Numbered from the stretch's first letter, positions 50,831 to 59,714 are shown. The stretch: DNA of 64,000 nt from Syntrophotaleaceae bacterium (GCA_041390365.1 JAWKQB010000001.1:930001-994000), one strand, 5' to 3'. Notes: generated from the sequence alone by a model not told the origin. A program made the numbers and translations.

Positions 50831-51919
50831 TTATACGGGGGATTCATTAAAGGTTTTGCAGATCAGGCTTTCCGCTTCCGCCACCACCTCGTCCACGCTG
50901 ACCCGATTCAGACAGGGGGCGCCCATGGGGCATTCGGCCTGTTGACAGGGTCGGCAGGCGATCGGATGGGCAATCATGCGGAACGGACCGGGCCGCAGGG
51001 CACCGTATCGAGCGGGGTCTTTCCCGCCGAATATCGTCACCGTGGGTGTGCCCAGAGCGTAAGCGATATGAGCCGGTCCGCTGTCATTGGTCACCAGTAC
51101 GGACAGGTGTTGGATCACAGCCCCCAGTTGGCCCAGACTGAGCCGTCCGCTCAGGTCGATCCCCGGCACTCCGGCGGCTTGCAGAACCGCCTCGGCCGTC
51201 TGCCGTCCCTCCGTGTCTCCGAAGAGGACCAGCCGCCCTCCATGATGTTGCTGCAGCCTGCGTCCCACTTCCGCAAACCGCTCGGCCGGCCAGCGCCGCG
51301 CGGCGTCCCGTGCTTCGGGGTGCAGTCCAATCAGGACGCTCTTTCCCTCTCCAATCAATCGTGAGGCCTGCCGACGGTCAACAGCTGCCAGAGGAAACTC
51401 GGTTTCCAGGGTCTGATCCGGCAATCCCAGGAACCGGGTCAGGGCCAGGACCCTGAGGATTTCATGCCCCTCGGTCGGCAGGGGCAGCGCCGCATCCAGC
51501 AAACCCGGCCCGTCTCCCGGTCGCACGAATCCCGCGGTCGCACTGGCTCCCAGCATCAGGGTGAAGGGGTTGGAGTTGACTCCCGAACCTTGCATCTGAA
51601 TGGCAAGATCGAACTTTTCCGACTGCATGCGATAGAAAAACCGACTGGCCGACCGTGACGAAAATAGTTGTTCGGCCAGTCCCGGATAGCCCGGGAAAGG
51701 TGCAAAACTGTCGAAGTTCGACGAGCGGCGCACCAGACCTTCCAGCATCGGCAGCGTCACCATGGTGATGTCCGCCTCAGGCAAGCCTTTTCTTATCGAC
51801 CGGAAAGCCGGGGTGGCGCAGATGAAATCGCCGATGCGGCAGGCACGCACCAGTACGATCTTGCGGGGAGGCCTCTTCAAACGCTGCACCAGTCCGGGCT
51901 GGAAAGCCGAAACCTTCAT
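50831..51919 (-). CDS. GT9 glycosyltransferase (ADP-heptose:LPS heptosyltransferase-like)
   Basis: 362 residues; the ATG overlaps the stop of the upstream GT2 gene (ATGA). GT9 marks: N-terminal KIVLVRACRIGDFICATPAFRSI, LIGLHPEARDAARRWPAERFAEV, and the donor-binding VTNDSGPAHIAYALGTPTVTIFGG. The C-terminus has four Cys (CRPCQQAECPMGAPC), as in many WaaF/WaaQ-like proteins. Adds heptose or a similar sugar to a lipid- or polymer-linked glycan at the inner membrane. Last gene of the five-gene operon. Confidence 0.88.
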   Translation of the reverse strand: MKVSAFQPGLVQRLKRPPRKIVLVRACRIGDFICATPAFRSIRKGLPEADITMVTLPMLEGLVRRSSNFDSFAPFPGYPGLAEQLFSSRSASRFFYRMQSEKFDLAIQMQGSGVNSNPFTLMLGASATAGFVRPGDGPGLLDAALPLPTEGHEILRVLALTRFLGLPDQTLETEFPLAAVDRRQASRLIGEGKSVLIGLHPEARDAARRWPAERFAEVGRRLQQHHGGRLVLFGDTEGRQTAEAVLQAAGVPGIDLSGRLSLGQLGAVIQHLSVLVTNDSGPAHIAYALGTPTVTIFGGKDPARYGALRPGPFRMIAHPIACRPCQQAECPMGAPCLNRVSVDEVVAEAESLICKTFNESPV

Positions 51920-52755
51920 CGGTCTTCTCCGGATTTCATCCCTTCCACCATGTCCTTCAGCAGATCGAGGGCATGTCCGTCCACCTTTTGTTCTTCGTTG
52001 AGCACGGTCGAGGGTTCCTCGGTAAAAAAGGTCCCGGATGGAACTAGGCCGCAGCCTCCGTAGCGGCGCATGAGCAGATTCTGCACCAGGGCCTCTTCTC
52101 CGGAATGGTAGCGTGGCAGGCGGTCCCAGAACTGAAAACCTCCTACACTCTGCAGTTTCTTGCGGTCGTAGAGCACGCAGCCGCCGATCCAGGCCACTTT
52201 GTACAGGCGCATTTCACCGGCGGGCAATCTCTGCCCGACATGATACAGGTTTGCGGCGCGGTGAAGGTGCCAGCGTTCCCATGCCAAGGAGCCGGGTTCC
52301 ACGATTTCCGGCTTCACCAGGCCTTGCCAATACTCGATCGGCTGCTGCTCCGGCCGCACATCCCCGATAAAGGAGAGCCCGGCGCCAAAAGCGCCCACGA
52401 AACCGCAACGATGTTCCTCAAGTATCGAAACCAGTTGTTGCAGAACCCACGGTTCCATCAGCACATCGTCGTCAAGAAACAGCACGTAGGGAGCCTGCGC
52501 CTGTTTCAGAAGGAAATGGCGTTGTTCCGCAATTCCCTTTGAGGGCAGGCGGTGGAAATACGCGGTGCTGCCGCCTCTGGCCAGAATCAGGCGACGCAGA
52601 GTGCGTATCGCAGGGTTGTCCATGGCCGGAATTTCGCTCTGGTCGGCGATGGTCACATGGAGCGTTTTGAAGCTCTGCTGGGCGACACCCGTCAGGGTCA
52701 CGGCCAGCGAGGCCGGCCGGTTGCAGGTCGGAATCAGCACATCCACCCGCCTCAT
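51916..52755 (-). CDS. GT2 glycosyltransferase
   Basis: 279 residues from the ATG at 52755 (MRRVDVLIPTCNRP), which overlaps the upstream stop by one base (TGATG). GT-A fold: VDVLIPTCNRPASLAVTL, DDDV (LFLDDDVLMEPW) as the metal-binding motif, WIGGCVLYDR and a later GGFQFWDRLPRYHSGEE. Cytosolic side of the inner membrane. Donor and acceptor not evident. Fourth gene of the operon. Confidence 0.85.
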   Translation of the reverse strand: MRRVDVLIPTCNRPASLAVTLTGVAQQSFKTLHVTIADQSEIPAMDNPAIRTLRRLILARGGSTAYFHRLPSKGIAEQRHFLLKQAQAPYVLFLDDDVLMEPWVLQQLVSILEEHRCGFVGAFGAGLSFIGDVRPEQQPIEYWQGLVKPEIVEPGSLAWERWHLHRAANLYHVGQRLPAGEMRLYKVAWIGGCVLYDRKKLQSVGGFQFWDRLPRYHSGEEALVQNLLMRRYGGCGLVPSGTFFTEEPSTVLNEEQKVDGHALDLLKDMVEGMKSGEDR

Positions 52756-53762
52756 CAGAAAATCCCCCGGTAGATCGAACATTCCCGACAGATTCGAGGT
52801 GGGCGGCGGGATTGAAGCTGCTCACGAAAGGATAGGTACTCCGGTCCGTTCCATATGTCCCGAACCGGTTTTTCGGCGAGACTGCCGAAGCTGACCCTGT
52901 CCGGCGAAGCCGCCATGCAGCACGGCATCACCTGACCAGTCCAACTGACATAGATTCCCGACCACGGCCAATCGCAACGTTCCCTTCCGGACCTGTCCGG
53001 GGCCTGTTTACTGGCTTCTGTTTTCGGCAACCGCAAGCGTATGCCGGCTTTTCGGGCTTTTGAACGGGCTGCCCCGAAATATCGGGCGATCCGCTGAGGG
53101 TTTTCATGCAGCAAGGTCTGTTCTTCCACGAAATTCCGCATCGTCAGTACCTTTTCGGAGAGGTCCGGTTCGCTGAATTCCTGGGACAAATGCTGTACGA
53201 AAACCTCCTCCATGTCCCATTCCTTGGCAAGGTCAACAAGATCCGGCAGCTCTGCCAGATTTTTCCGCATGATGACCATGACCAGTTTCAAAACCGGCGT
53301 GCTGGAGGACATCCGGCGCCTGGTTTTGACCAATAATTCCAGATTGGATTTCAATGTCCGGTAATCGGCGCCTGTGCGGATCCACTCGTAGGTTTCCGCA
53401 CTGGTCCCGTCGACGGAGATATGCAGCTCGTTCAAACCACTGATCACGCACTCTCTGGCTTGCGTTTCATCCAGCAAAGTCAGATTGGTACTGGTCGTTA
53501 CCACAAGGCCGCGCTTCCGGGCAAAGGCGGCCATATCGAAAAAACGCGGGTGCAGCAGGGGTTCGCCCAGACCCTGGAGATGCAGTTTTTCCAAACCGGG
53601 AAAGCCGTCGAGCAACTCGGCAAAAAGCCGGAAATCCATTAAGGCCGGAGACCCGTTTTTAGGCAGATCGGTCCGAAAACGGATCGGGCACATGCGGCAG
53701 AGCAGATTGCATCGACCCGACGGTTCGACCTGAAGGTAGGTGGGCAAGGGAAGATCGTTCAT
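52755..53762 (-). CDS. Radical SAM/SPASM protein
   Basis: 335 residues from the ATG at 53762 (GGAGG ahead). The 4Fe-4S motif is CNLLCRMC near residue 19, followed by GLGEPLLHPRFFDM and a TIM-barrel pattern. A SPASM-type C-terminal cluster region has CDWPW, VMPCCMA and CRECSIYRG. Family members modify peptides, alcohol groups or sugars, and several occur in polysaccharide loci. Placed between two GT2 genes, so it probably alters a glycan or its carrier; this is inference. Confidence 0.85.
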   Translation of the reverse strand: MNDLPLPTYLQVEPSGRCNLLCRMCPIRFRTDLPKNGSPALMDFRLFAELLDGFPGLEKLHLQGLGEPLLHPRFFDMAAFARKRGLVVTTSTNLTLLDETQARECVISGLNELHISVDGTSAETYEWIRTGADYRTLKSNLELLVKTRRRMSSSTPVLKLVMVIMRKNLAELPDLVDLAKEWDMEEVFVQHLSQEFSEPDLSEKVLTMRNFVEEQTLLHENPQRIARYFGAARSKARKAGIRLRLPKTEASKQAPDRSGRERCDWPWSGIYVSWTGQVMPCCMAASPDRVSFGSLAEKPVRDIWNGPEYLSFREQLQSRRPPRICRECSIYRGIF

Positions 53763-53784
53763 CCCGATTCCTCCAAGCGCATCC

Positions 53785-54825
53785 TCACAGAAAAAATACC
53801 CGATACCGCAGGGCTCCACGCAAACGCCAGTAGATGCTCAGCGGCGGGATCGCCAGGGAGGTCAGCGCCATCTCGAGCACGTGGGCCAGGGTGCGTCGGG
53901 TGTTCTGCAGGCGGCGCAGAATGAAGCGTAACGTCAACCCGAGCCAAAGCCCGAAACCGATAGCTGCCAGCGGAAGATTCCACGTGAACAGTCCTGTCGC
54001 GAACATCGGCAGAGCCAGGACGATTCCATAGTAATGCCAGGGGGGCGAAGGTTGCAGCTGCCGGTAGAGGTCGGGATGCTTCTTATAGAGCAGGGCGTTG
54101 AACTGGCTCTTTTTCTGCTGGCGGATGCTGACTCCCCAACGGACCGTGCGGGTCGGATGCACGACCACGGCTTCCGGGGTTTCGACCAGCCCGAACCCCC
54201 CTTTTATTAGACGAAAGTAGAGGTCGCTGTCTTCCCGCCAGGCCAAACGGAAATTTTCATCGAATCCTCCGACGGATTCCAGAGCGGAACGACGGTAGAA
54301 GCAGTTTGCGGTGACGAAGCGCGATCGTTCCAGACCGGAGGCGTCCAGTTCGTAATCGGTGGGAGAATCGGGGATCGGAACCAGCACACGTCCTCCTGCT
54401 CCGGCGATGCCCTTGCCCATGGACGCCGTTCCCTTGGCCAGCCAGCCGGATTGGGGCACGCAGTCGTCATCTGTGAAAGCGATGATGTCTCCTCTCGCCG
54501 CTTTCCACCCCAAATTGCGGGCTGCCGCGGGACCGCTCCTGCCACCTTCCAGGTAGCGTAATCGTGGATGCGACCCGGCGGCATCCAGGGTATAAGTCCG
54601 GGATCCGGCGGTTTCCCCGGCCGCCGGCAGACAGCCGGAATAGGTCATTGCCGCAGCGCAGCGCTCGACCAGGCGCCGTGTTTCCTCCTGAACTCCGTCG
54701 TCCACCACAACAATTTCATAGCGGTTCCGGTCGAAATCCTGTTCCATCAGGGCGTTCAGGCATTTAATCAAAAGTTCGGGCCTGCGAAAGGTTGGCACGA
54801 CCACCGTGACGGTCGCGTCCTTCAT
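53785..54825 (-). CDS. GT2 glycosyltransferase with C-terminal membrane segments
   Basis: 346 residues; ATG overlaps the carbamoyltransferase stop (ATGA). GT-A fold: VTVVVPTFRRPELL, IVVVDDG, FTDDDC (metal motif) and a later WREDSDLYFR acceptor-side motif. Residues about 270-310 hold two hydrophobic helices (YYGIVLALPMFATGLFTW, LPLAAIGFGLWLGLTL), so it is membrane-anchored. Second gene of the operon. Confidence 0.87.
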   Translation of the reverse strand: MKDATVTVVVPTFRRPELLIKCLNALMEQDFDRNRYEIVVVDDGVQEETRRLVERCAAAMTYSGCLPAAGETAGSRTYTLDAAGSHPRLRYLEGGRSGPAAARNLGWKAARGDIIAFTDDDCVPQSGWLAKGTASMGKGIAGAGGRVLVPIPDSPTDYELDASGLERSRFVTANCFYRRSALESVGGFDENFRLAWREDSDLYFRLIKGGFGLVETPEAVVVHPTRTVRWGVSIRQQKKSQFNALLYKKHPDLYRQLQPSPPWHYYGIVLALPMFATGLFTWNLPLAAIGFGLWLGLTLRFILRRLQNTRRTLAHVLEMALTSLAIPPLSIYWRLRGALRYRVFFL

Positions 54826-56573
54826 GATTTTTGCCCCCCGCCGGGCGTCGACTTTTCAACCAGAAAAGGGCCGATCACCAGGGCATCCAGGGGTGAGGTC
54901 CAGAAGCATTCCAAAGCGTCCCGAGGGGTGCACACAATCGGTTTGCCCCGTGTATTGAAGGAGGTGTTGACCAGCACTGGAACCCCCGTTTTGCGGAAGA
55001 AAGCCTGCACCAGATCGTAGTAGAGCGGGTTTTGCCGCCTGTTGATAGTCTGGATCCTTGCGGTCCCGTCGACGTGGCGCACGGCAGGAATTCTGTCGGC
55101 CTTGTCCGGAGCCACCGGGAAAACGAAGAGCATGAAAGGAGAGGCGGTCGCCTTTTCGAACCATTGGCCGGCCTCCTCCTCGAGTACGACCGGGGCCACG
55201 GGGCGAAAATCCTCACGGTCCTTGATGTCGTTCAGCCGCTCCTGCATTTCGGCATGGATCGGGGACGCCAGAATCGACCGGGCACCCAGTGCCCGAGGGC
55301 CGAATTCGAGCCGCCCCTGGTACCACCCGATGATTTTGTCATCGACCAGCAGGTTCGATGTTTCTTCCTCAATGTTTTGCAAACGCCTGTAAGGGATCTT
55401 CGCCCAGCGAAGACAGGTTTCGATTTCCTGTTCATCATACCCAGGACCGAGGAAAACGTGGTCCATGCGGTAATTCCTTCCTTTCGGGGTTCCTTCCCGG
55501 ATATCTACCCACAGGGCGGCTCCCAGGGCTGTTCCGGCATCTCCTGCTGCCGGCTGAACCCAGATGTTTGTGAAAGGCCCTTGGTCTCGAAGGCGGGCAT
55601 TCAGAACGCAGTTCAAGGCTACTCCTCCGGAAAGACACAGGTTTTGCGACCCCGTCTGCAGGTGCAGCCAGGTCGCCAGCTCCAGCACCGTCTCTTCCAG
55701 GGCCTTCTGCAACGAGTAGGCGATGTCGTAGTGGCGCTGAGTGAACGGATTTTTTCTTTTTCTTTTAGGACCGAAGCGTTCTTCCAGATGCAGCGGGCCG
55801 AGAGTAAACTGTCCGTCCTCCCGCAACCGGATGAGGTCGAGAAACTCCTTCAGGAATGCCGGCTTGCCGAAGGAGGCCAGGGCCATCACCTTGTATTCGT
55901 CGGAAGAGTGGAGAAACCCGAGATGTTCCGTGACGCGCTCGTAAAGGATACCCAGCGAATGGGGCATGTTTACCTGAGCCAGTTTCTCGATATGCAGGCC
56001 GCTTCCATGATGATAGGAGGTGGTGGCCTGTTCACCCCGCCCATCCAGGGTCAGTACAGCCGCTTCCTCAAAAGGGGAAGGCAAATAGGCACTGGCGGCG
56101 TGGGCCGCATGGTGTTCCACGAAATGCCAACGGTGCCGGAACTTTCCGTTTTTCTGAGAATTGGCGAATTTCGCCTGAATATGGAAGGGTGCGCCGTCGG
56201 CCAGTTGGCGGGGGGCATTGACGATATAGGAGAGAAAAAGTGGGTCCCAGGGGCTTGTCCCGTCCTCGGGAATGGCTTCGGCGCTCGGCTGCAGCGGCAA
56301 GGCGATCTGACGCCGGCCGGCATTGGGGCCGAGAAGAATGTAGGGGTCATAGGAGTAGGCCACATGATCAAGGGCCGCCAGATCGATTCCCCCCTGGTCG
56401 AGACAATAAGCGATGGCATGATAGGGAAGCTGATAGGCGGTGAAGGGAACGGGCCGCTTGCCGTGCTTGACGTGAGTGAAGCGCTCCTCTTCGGCGGCCG
56501 CCACTACTTTGCCATCCTTGACCAGGCAGGCCGCCGGGTCGTGATAGGCCGCATTGATTCCCAGAATGTACAT
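54822..56573 (-). CDS. Carbamoyltransferase (NodU/CmcH family)
   Basis: 583 residues from the ATG at 56573 (AAGGAGG ahead). N-terminal Kae1-like ATPase fold with MYILGINAAYHDPAACLV, FVEHHAAHAASAYLPSPF (the His cluster for Fe/ATP), LTLDGRGE, CLSGGVALNCVLN, and C-terminal carbamoyltransferase domain with EFGPRALGARSILA, REDFRPVAPVVLEE and VNTSFNTRGKPIV. Uses carbamoyl phosphate and ATP to carbamoylate a hydroxyl. NodU acts on Nod factors, CmcH on cephalosporins, and relatives on LPS heptose. First gene of an operon with two GT2, a radical SAM and a GT9, so a surface glycan is the likely target. Confidence 0.92.
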   Translation of the reverse strand: MYILGINAAYHDPAACLVKDGKVVAAAEEERFTHVKHGKRPVPFTAYQLPYHAIAYCLDQGGIDLAALDHVAYSYDPYILLGPNAGRRQIALPLQPSAEAIPEDGTSPWDPLFLSYIVNAPRQLADGAPFHIQAKFANSQKNGKFRHRWHFVEHHAAHAASAYLPSPFEEAAVLTLDGRGEQATTSYHHGSGLHIEKLAQVNMPHSLGILYERVTEHLGFLHSSDEYKVMALASFGKPAFLKEFLDLIRLREDGQFTLGPLHLEERFGPKRKRKNPFTQRHYDIAYSLQKALEETVLELATWLHLQTGSQNLCLSGGVALNCVLNARLRDQGPFTNIWVQPAAGDAGTALGAALWVDIREGTPKGRNYRMDHVFLGPGYDEQEIETCLRWAKIPYRRLQNIEEETSNLLVDDKIIGWYQGRLEFGPRALGARSILASPIHAEMQERLNDIKDREDFRPVAPVVLEEEAGQWFEKATASPFMLFVFPVAPDKADRIPAVRHVDGTARIQTINRRQNPLYYDLVQAFFRKTGVPVLVNTSFNTRGKPIVCTPRDALECFWTSPLDALVIGPFLVEKSTPGGGQKS

Positions 56574-56934
56574 CCTGGCCTCCTTGAAGATCAATGTCCC
56601 ACGTCCGGTTCGCCCAGATGATCGTCCAGTCGATTTGACAGGGCCTCGGGATGAAAAATATGTCTATTAATCAATTAATTACGCTTGGTCCCCGGCATTG
56701 CTTTCAGATAAACAGTAAACGGCCAATTGTCAATCGGGCGGTTGCAGGACAGGGGTTATTTCCTGTAAACCAACGAACTTCCCCCGAGTTGAAACCCTCG
56801 TCCTGGACCGGGTTGTTGGTCCAATATATTTCTGCATTGTTTGCGGAAATAATGGTGCAAAGAACTCCGTGGTAAAATTCGGAGTATAAATTTTGCAACA
56901 AGTTTGTTATTTTAATTTTGCATGGAGGGCGTTT
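56574..56934. other. AT-rich divergent intergenic region
   Basis: 361 bases between the carbamoyltransferase operon (-) and the V4R gene (+). Promoters for both should lie here. An open stretch at 56651-56875 has no ribosome-binding site or family and I do not call it. Confidence 0.55.
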
Positions 56935-57453
56935 ATGGAAGTCAGAAGATATAAATTTTCATGGGATCTGCTGGGAGACCTGGTCAAGGGCCGTCCAAAC
57001 CTGGGCCCCGAAACCCGGCTTGAAGTCTATCGGCTTATGCAGTTTGTATTTCGGGATGTCATCGAACAGCATGTAGGGGCGGAAGAGACCGATAAGATTT
57101 TTTTTGAATCCGGCAATCTGGCCGGCAAGGAATTTTACCGGCATCTGTTTACCCATCAACAGGATTTTAAGGGTTTCATAAAGAAACTGCAGGATGTTCT
57201 GCGGGACATGGGGATCGGGATTTTGCGGATCGAGGAAGCGGATCTGGATAAGGGAAAACTGGTATTGACCGTGTCAGAAGATCTTGACTGCTCGGGATTG
57301 CCGGAAGTCGGCTATCAGACCTGCAAGTATGATGAAGGTTTCATCGCCGGGCTCCTGGAGAGCTTTACCGGCGCCTCCTTCAGGGTCACGGAAGTCGATT
57401 GCTGGTGCACGGGGGACCGGACCTGTCGCTTTGTTGCCGAAATCGATCAATAA
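56935..57453 (+). CDS. V4R-domain protein
   Basis: 172 residues from the ATG at 56935 (GGAGGG ahead). The C-terminal half is a V4R (4-vinyl reductase) domain: helical QFVFRDVIEQHVGAEETDKI, then GIGILRIEEADLDKGKLVLTVSEDLDCSG and the final VTEVDCWCTGDRTCRFVAEID, whose Cys cluster (CWC...C) is typical of V4R proteins thought to bind small molecules or metals. 35 bases before a diguanylate cyclase gene. Probable sensor partner. Confidence 0.85.
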   Translation: MEVRRYKFSWDLLGDLVKGRPNLGPETRLEVYRLMQFVFRDVIEQHVGAEETDKIFFESGNLAGKEFYRHLFTHQQDFKGFIKKLQDVLRDMGIGILRIEEADLDKGKLVLTVSEDLDCSGLPEVGYQTCKYDEGFIAGLLESFTGASFRVTEVDCWCTGDRTCRFVAEIDQ

Positions 57454-57488
57454 GGCAATTTCGATTCATCGAACCCGAGGTGTCCCCA

Positions 57489-58499
57489 ATGCTCCCTGAA
57501 AAGGAACATCAGTTAGCAGAAGAGCTTGCAAGCTTTTTGATCGATACTCTGCTGCTCCCCCTACCTCCTGAAATTCCAAAGAATTTTTCAGGAATAGACT
57601 CTCTGCGGACTCTTCATGAAACCCTCTGCCAAATGCGCGGATATCTTCATTCGATATCCAACGGGGATCTGTCCGGGAAGGTTCCGGTAGCGGGTTTTGT
57701 CGGAGCCACGCTCAAGAGCCTGCAGGCCAATCTGCGCCATATGACCTGGCAGACAAAGATGGTGGCTTCGGGAGATTTTTCCCAGCGGGTGGAATTCATG
57801 GGGGAGTTCTCCGAGTCCTTTAACGCCATGGTTGAGCAACTGGACAGAACCATGCGCGAGCTTGTGGCAAGAAAACAGGAGATCAGTCTGGCCAATGAGG
57901 AGTTGCGCAGGGAGATCGGCATACGCCAGGAAACCGAGGCCGCTCTGCGCAAAAGCAGGGAGAAACTGCGACAGTTGGCGATGACGGACAGTCTGACCGG
58001 TCTTTTCAACCGGCGCCATTTCAATCGAATGGCATTGAAGGAAGTCGAAAGGGCGCTACGCTATTCCCGTCCACTTTCAGTGATAGTGATGGACCTGGAC
58101 CATTTCAAAAACGTCAATGACGGGTTCGGGCACGCCACCGGCGATCGGGTTTTGGTCATGGTCGCCGATACCTTGAGGGACGTTTTGCGCAAAACAGAGA
58201 TTTCCGCCCGTTATGGCGGGGAGGAATTCATCGTCATGCTGCCGGAAACCTCCGCTCGGGGCGCCGCCGATGTCGCCGAAAGACTGCGTGGCAATATCGA
58301 GGGGAAACGATTGGATGTTCCAAAGGGACGCATCACCGTCACCGCCAGTTTCGGTGTCAGCGACGCCCTCGACCGCACCCAGCCTATAACCGGTCTTCAA
58401 CGCCTTTCCGACCTTGTTTCTTCCGCCGATCGAGCCATGTATGCTTCGAAGGGATTGGGCAGAAACCGGGTGACGGTTTTTTCCCCGGACGCAGCCTAG
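57489..58499 (+). CDS. Diguanylate cyclase with HAMP-like linker
   Basis: 336 residues from the ATG at 57489. N-terminal helical region without membrane segments, with HAMP/coiled-coil features (GDLSGKVPVAGFVGATLKSLQANLRHM, GDFSQRVEFMGEFSESFNAMVEQLDRTM, then a long coiled coil). GGDEF domain about 165-330: MTDSLTGLFNRR, DLDHFKNVND, RYGGEEFIVMLPE (GGEEF, active form), ADRAMYASKG. No I-site RxxD is obvious. The two HAMP-like repeats suggest that it takes a signal from a soluble sensor; the V4R gene just upstream is the natural candidate. Confidence 0.9.
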   Translation: MLPEKEHQLAEELASFLIDTLLLPLPPEIPKNFSGIDSLRTLHETLCQMRGYLHSISNGDLSGKVPVAGFVGATLKSLQANLRHMTWQTKMVASGDFSQRVEFMGEFSESFNAMVEQLDRTMRELVARKQEISLANEELRREIGIRQETEAALRKSREKLRQLAMTDSLTGLFNRRHFNRMALKEVERALRYSRPLSVIVMDLDHFKNVNDGFGHATGDRVLVMVADTLRDVLRKTEISARYGGEEFIVMLPETSARGAADVAERLRGNIEGKRLDVPKGRITVTASFGVSDALDRTQPITGLQRLSDLVSSADRAMYASKGLGRNRVTVFSPDAA

Positions 58500-58503
58500 T
58501 GCC

Positions 58504-58652
58504 CCGTGCGGTTAATCCTGTCTTCAAAACCCGGCCCTTTTGGTCGCTATCTTCGTTCCGCCTTCTCGGCTTAACTCTGGCTAGGCCTGCGGCAGCGCGC
58601 CTTGACAGCAACCAAATTGGCTCAGGATTTCTTGACTCGCTCAACCGCACGG
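58504..58652. repeat. Long interrupted inverted repeat in an intergenic region
   Basis: CCGTGCGGTT (58504-58513) pairs with AACCGCACGG (58643-58652), and AATCCTG (58514-58520) with CAGGATT (58623-58629). The 338-base gap 58500-58837 contains no gene. The structure could be a transcript-end element or a short mobile repeat. Confidence 0.65.
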
Positions 58653-58837
58653 ACACCAGATTCATATAATCCAACCCCCTCAGTCTTTCCCACCCTGCCG
58701 ATCCCCCTGAAGTCTGTTCCCATTTTTCTGATGGTTCTCCAGGTTGAAATCATCTGCCGTCTGATTAAAGTATATAAATGGAAAAGTTCCGGGGTTTTAT
58801 ATTTCTTCGACAAAAGCAGGCAAGAAAGGAGCCCACC

Positions 58838-59140
58838 ATGAAAAAGTTTCGTTTGTTGATGGTCGCTCTGATGGCGGCCGGTTCCATGGTTGTTGCGGGG
58901 TGTGAAACAGATAAAGGTGTCGTCGAGGAAGAAGTCGTTGAAGAAAACGGCGTTGTTGGGGAAGAAGCGGTAGAGGACAACCAGGTCGACGGAGGAGGTA
59001 TTCTGGAGGAAGGGGAGGGGGTTCTGGAGCAGGAACAGCCGGAGGGAGTTCTGGAAGAAGGTGAAGGCGTTCTCGAACAGGAAAAGAGGGAAGGAATACT
59101 GGAAGAAGGGGAAGGTGTCCTCGAGCAGGAAAAGAGGTAG
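58838..59140 (+). CDS. Small acidic repeat lipoprotein
   Basis: 100 residues, AAAGGAG before the ATG. Lipobox VAGC (Cys about residue 22). The mature part is nearly all Glu, Gly, Val, Leu, with three exact-length 16-residue repeats at the end (ILEEGEGVLEQEKR type). Strongly negative, probably extended; outer-membrane or periplasmic. No family recognised. Confidence 0.75.
   Translation: MKKFRLLMVALMAAGSMVVAGCETDKGVVEEEVVEENGVVGEEAVEDNQVDGGGILEEGEGVLEQEQPEGVLEEGEGVLEQEKREGILEEGEGVLEQEKR
59000..59140 (+). repeat. Three tandem 48-bp repeats inside the acidic lipoprotein gene
   Basis: Each 48-bp unit encodes (I/V)LEEGEGVLEQE plus four residues. Units differ at scattered third positions, so the repeat has existed for some time. 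Confidence 0.85.
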
Positions 59141-59223
59141 GCGAACCTCATCTGGAACTGCGCGCAATGGGCTGGCAGCAAAGGAGGGGTGCCTGAGGGA
59201 AAGGTCCTCCAAGGAGAAGCATC

Positions 59224-59589
59224 ATGTTTAAGATAACCCTCAAGGGAGCTGATCGACTGGATATCGAGATGAGCGGCAGGCTGAATTCCGATGAAATGAA
59301 AATTGTTCTCGACGAGCTCGAAAGCAAATCAAAACATATCGTCAACGGCAAGATGCTTTACGATGTCATTGAATTCCACCTGCCCTCCCTCGGCGCCATC
59401 GGCCTGGAACTCGCCCGTATGCCCTCCATGTGGAAGGTTATGAAAAAATTTCAGAGGGCAGCTGTATTGACTGACAAGACATGGATCAAAAAGGTGAGTG
59501 AGCTGGAAGGATTATTTCTCCCGGGTCTCGAGATCAAGGCTTTCGACAGGGATCGGATAGCCGAAGCCGAAGCCTGGCTGGCCGGTTGA
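59224..59589 (+). CDS. SpoIIAA-like (STAS/CRAL-type) protein
   Basis: 121 residues, AAGGAG before the ATG. Matches the SpoIIAA-like family by its compact alternating strands and helices: LDIEMSGRLNSDEMKIVLDEL, MLYDVIEFHLPSLGAIGLEL, RAAVLTDKTWIKKVSELEGLF and LEIKAFDRDRIAEAEAWL. These proteins bind lipid-like or small ligands; no conserved anti-sigma phosphoserine is evident. Follows the acidic lipoprotein gene by 83 bases. Confidence 0.8.
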   Translation: MFKITLKGADRLDIEMSGRLNSDEMKIVLDELESKSKHIVNGKMLYDVIEFHLPSLGAIGLELARMPSMWKVMKKFQRAAVLTDKTWIKKVSELEGLFLPGLEIKAFDRDRIAEAEAWLAG

Positions 59590-59630
59590 AAGCGACCCGT
59601 GGCTGCAAAATCTCGAGCAAAGCAAACAGC

Positions 59631-59714
59631 TCAGAATATGAGATCGAAAACGCCGATTACGACCAGCAGTCCGATGATGAAAATGGCCAGTATGATCCAA
59701 AGAATTATTTTCAT
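59631..59714 (-). CDS. 27-residue single-pass membrane peptide
   Basis: ATG at 59714 with GAGGTG six bases ahead. The product is one hydrophobic helix, MKIILWIILAIFIIGLLVVI plus GVFDLIF. Many bacteria make such short membrane peptides and several bind larger membrane proteins. Too small for family assignment. It lies antisense between the SpoIIAA-like and EEP genes. Confidence 0.55.
   Translation of the reverse strand: MKIILWIILAIFIIGLLVVIGVFDLIF

Noticed and set aside
56651..56875. 74-codon frame between the carbamoyltransferase and V4R genes
   Set aside because: No ribosome-binding site, no family, AT-rich promoter-like region.
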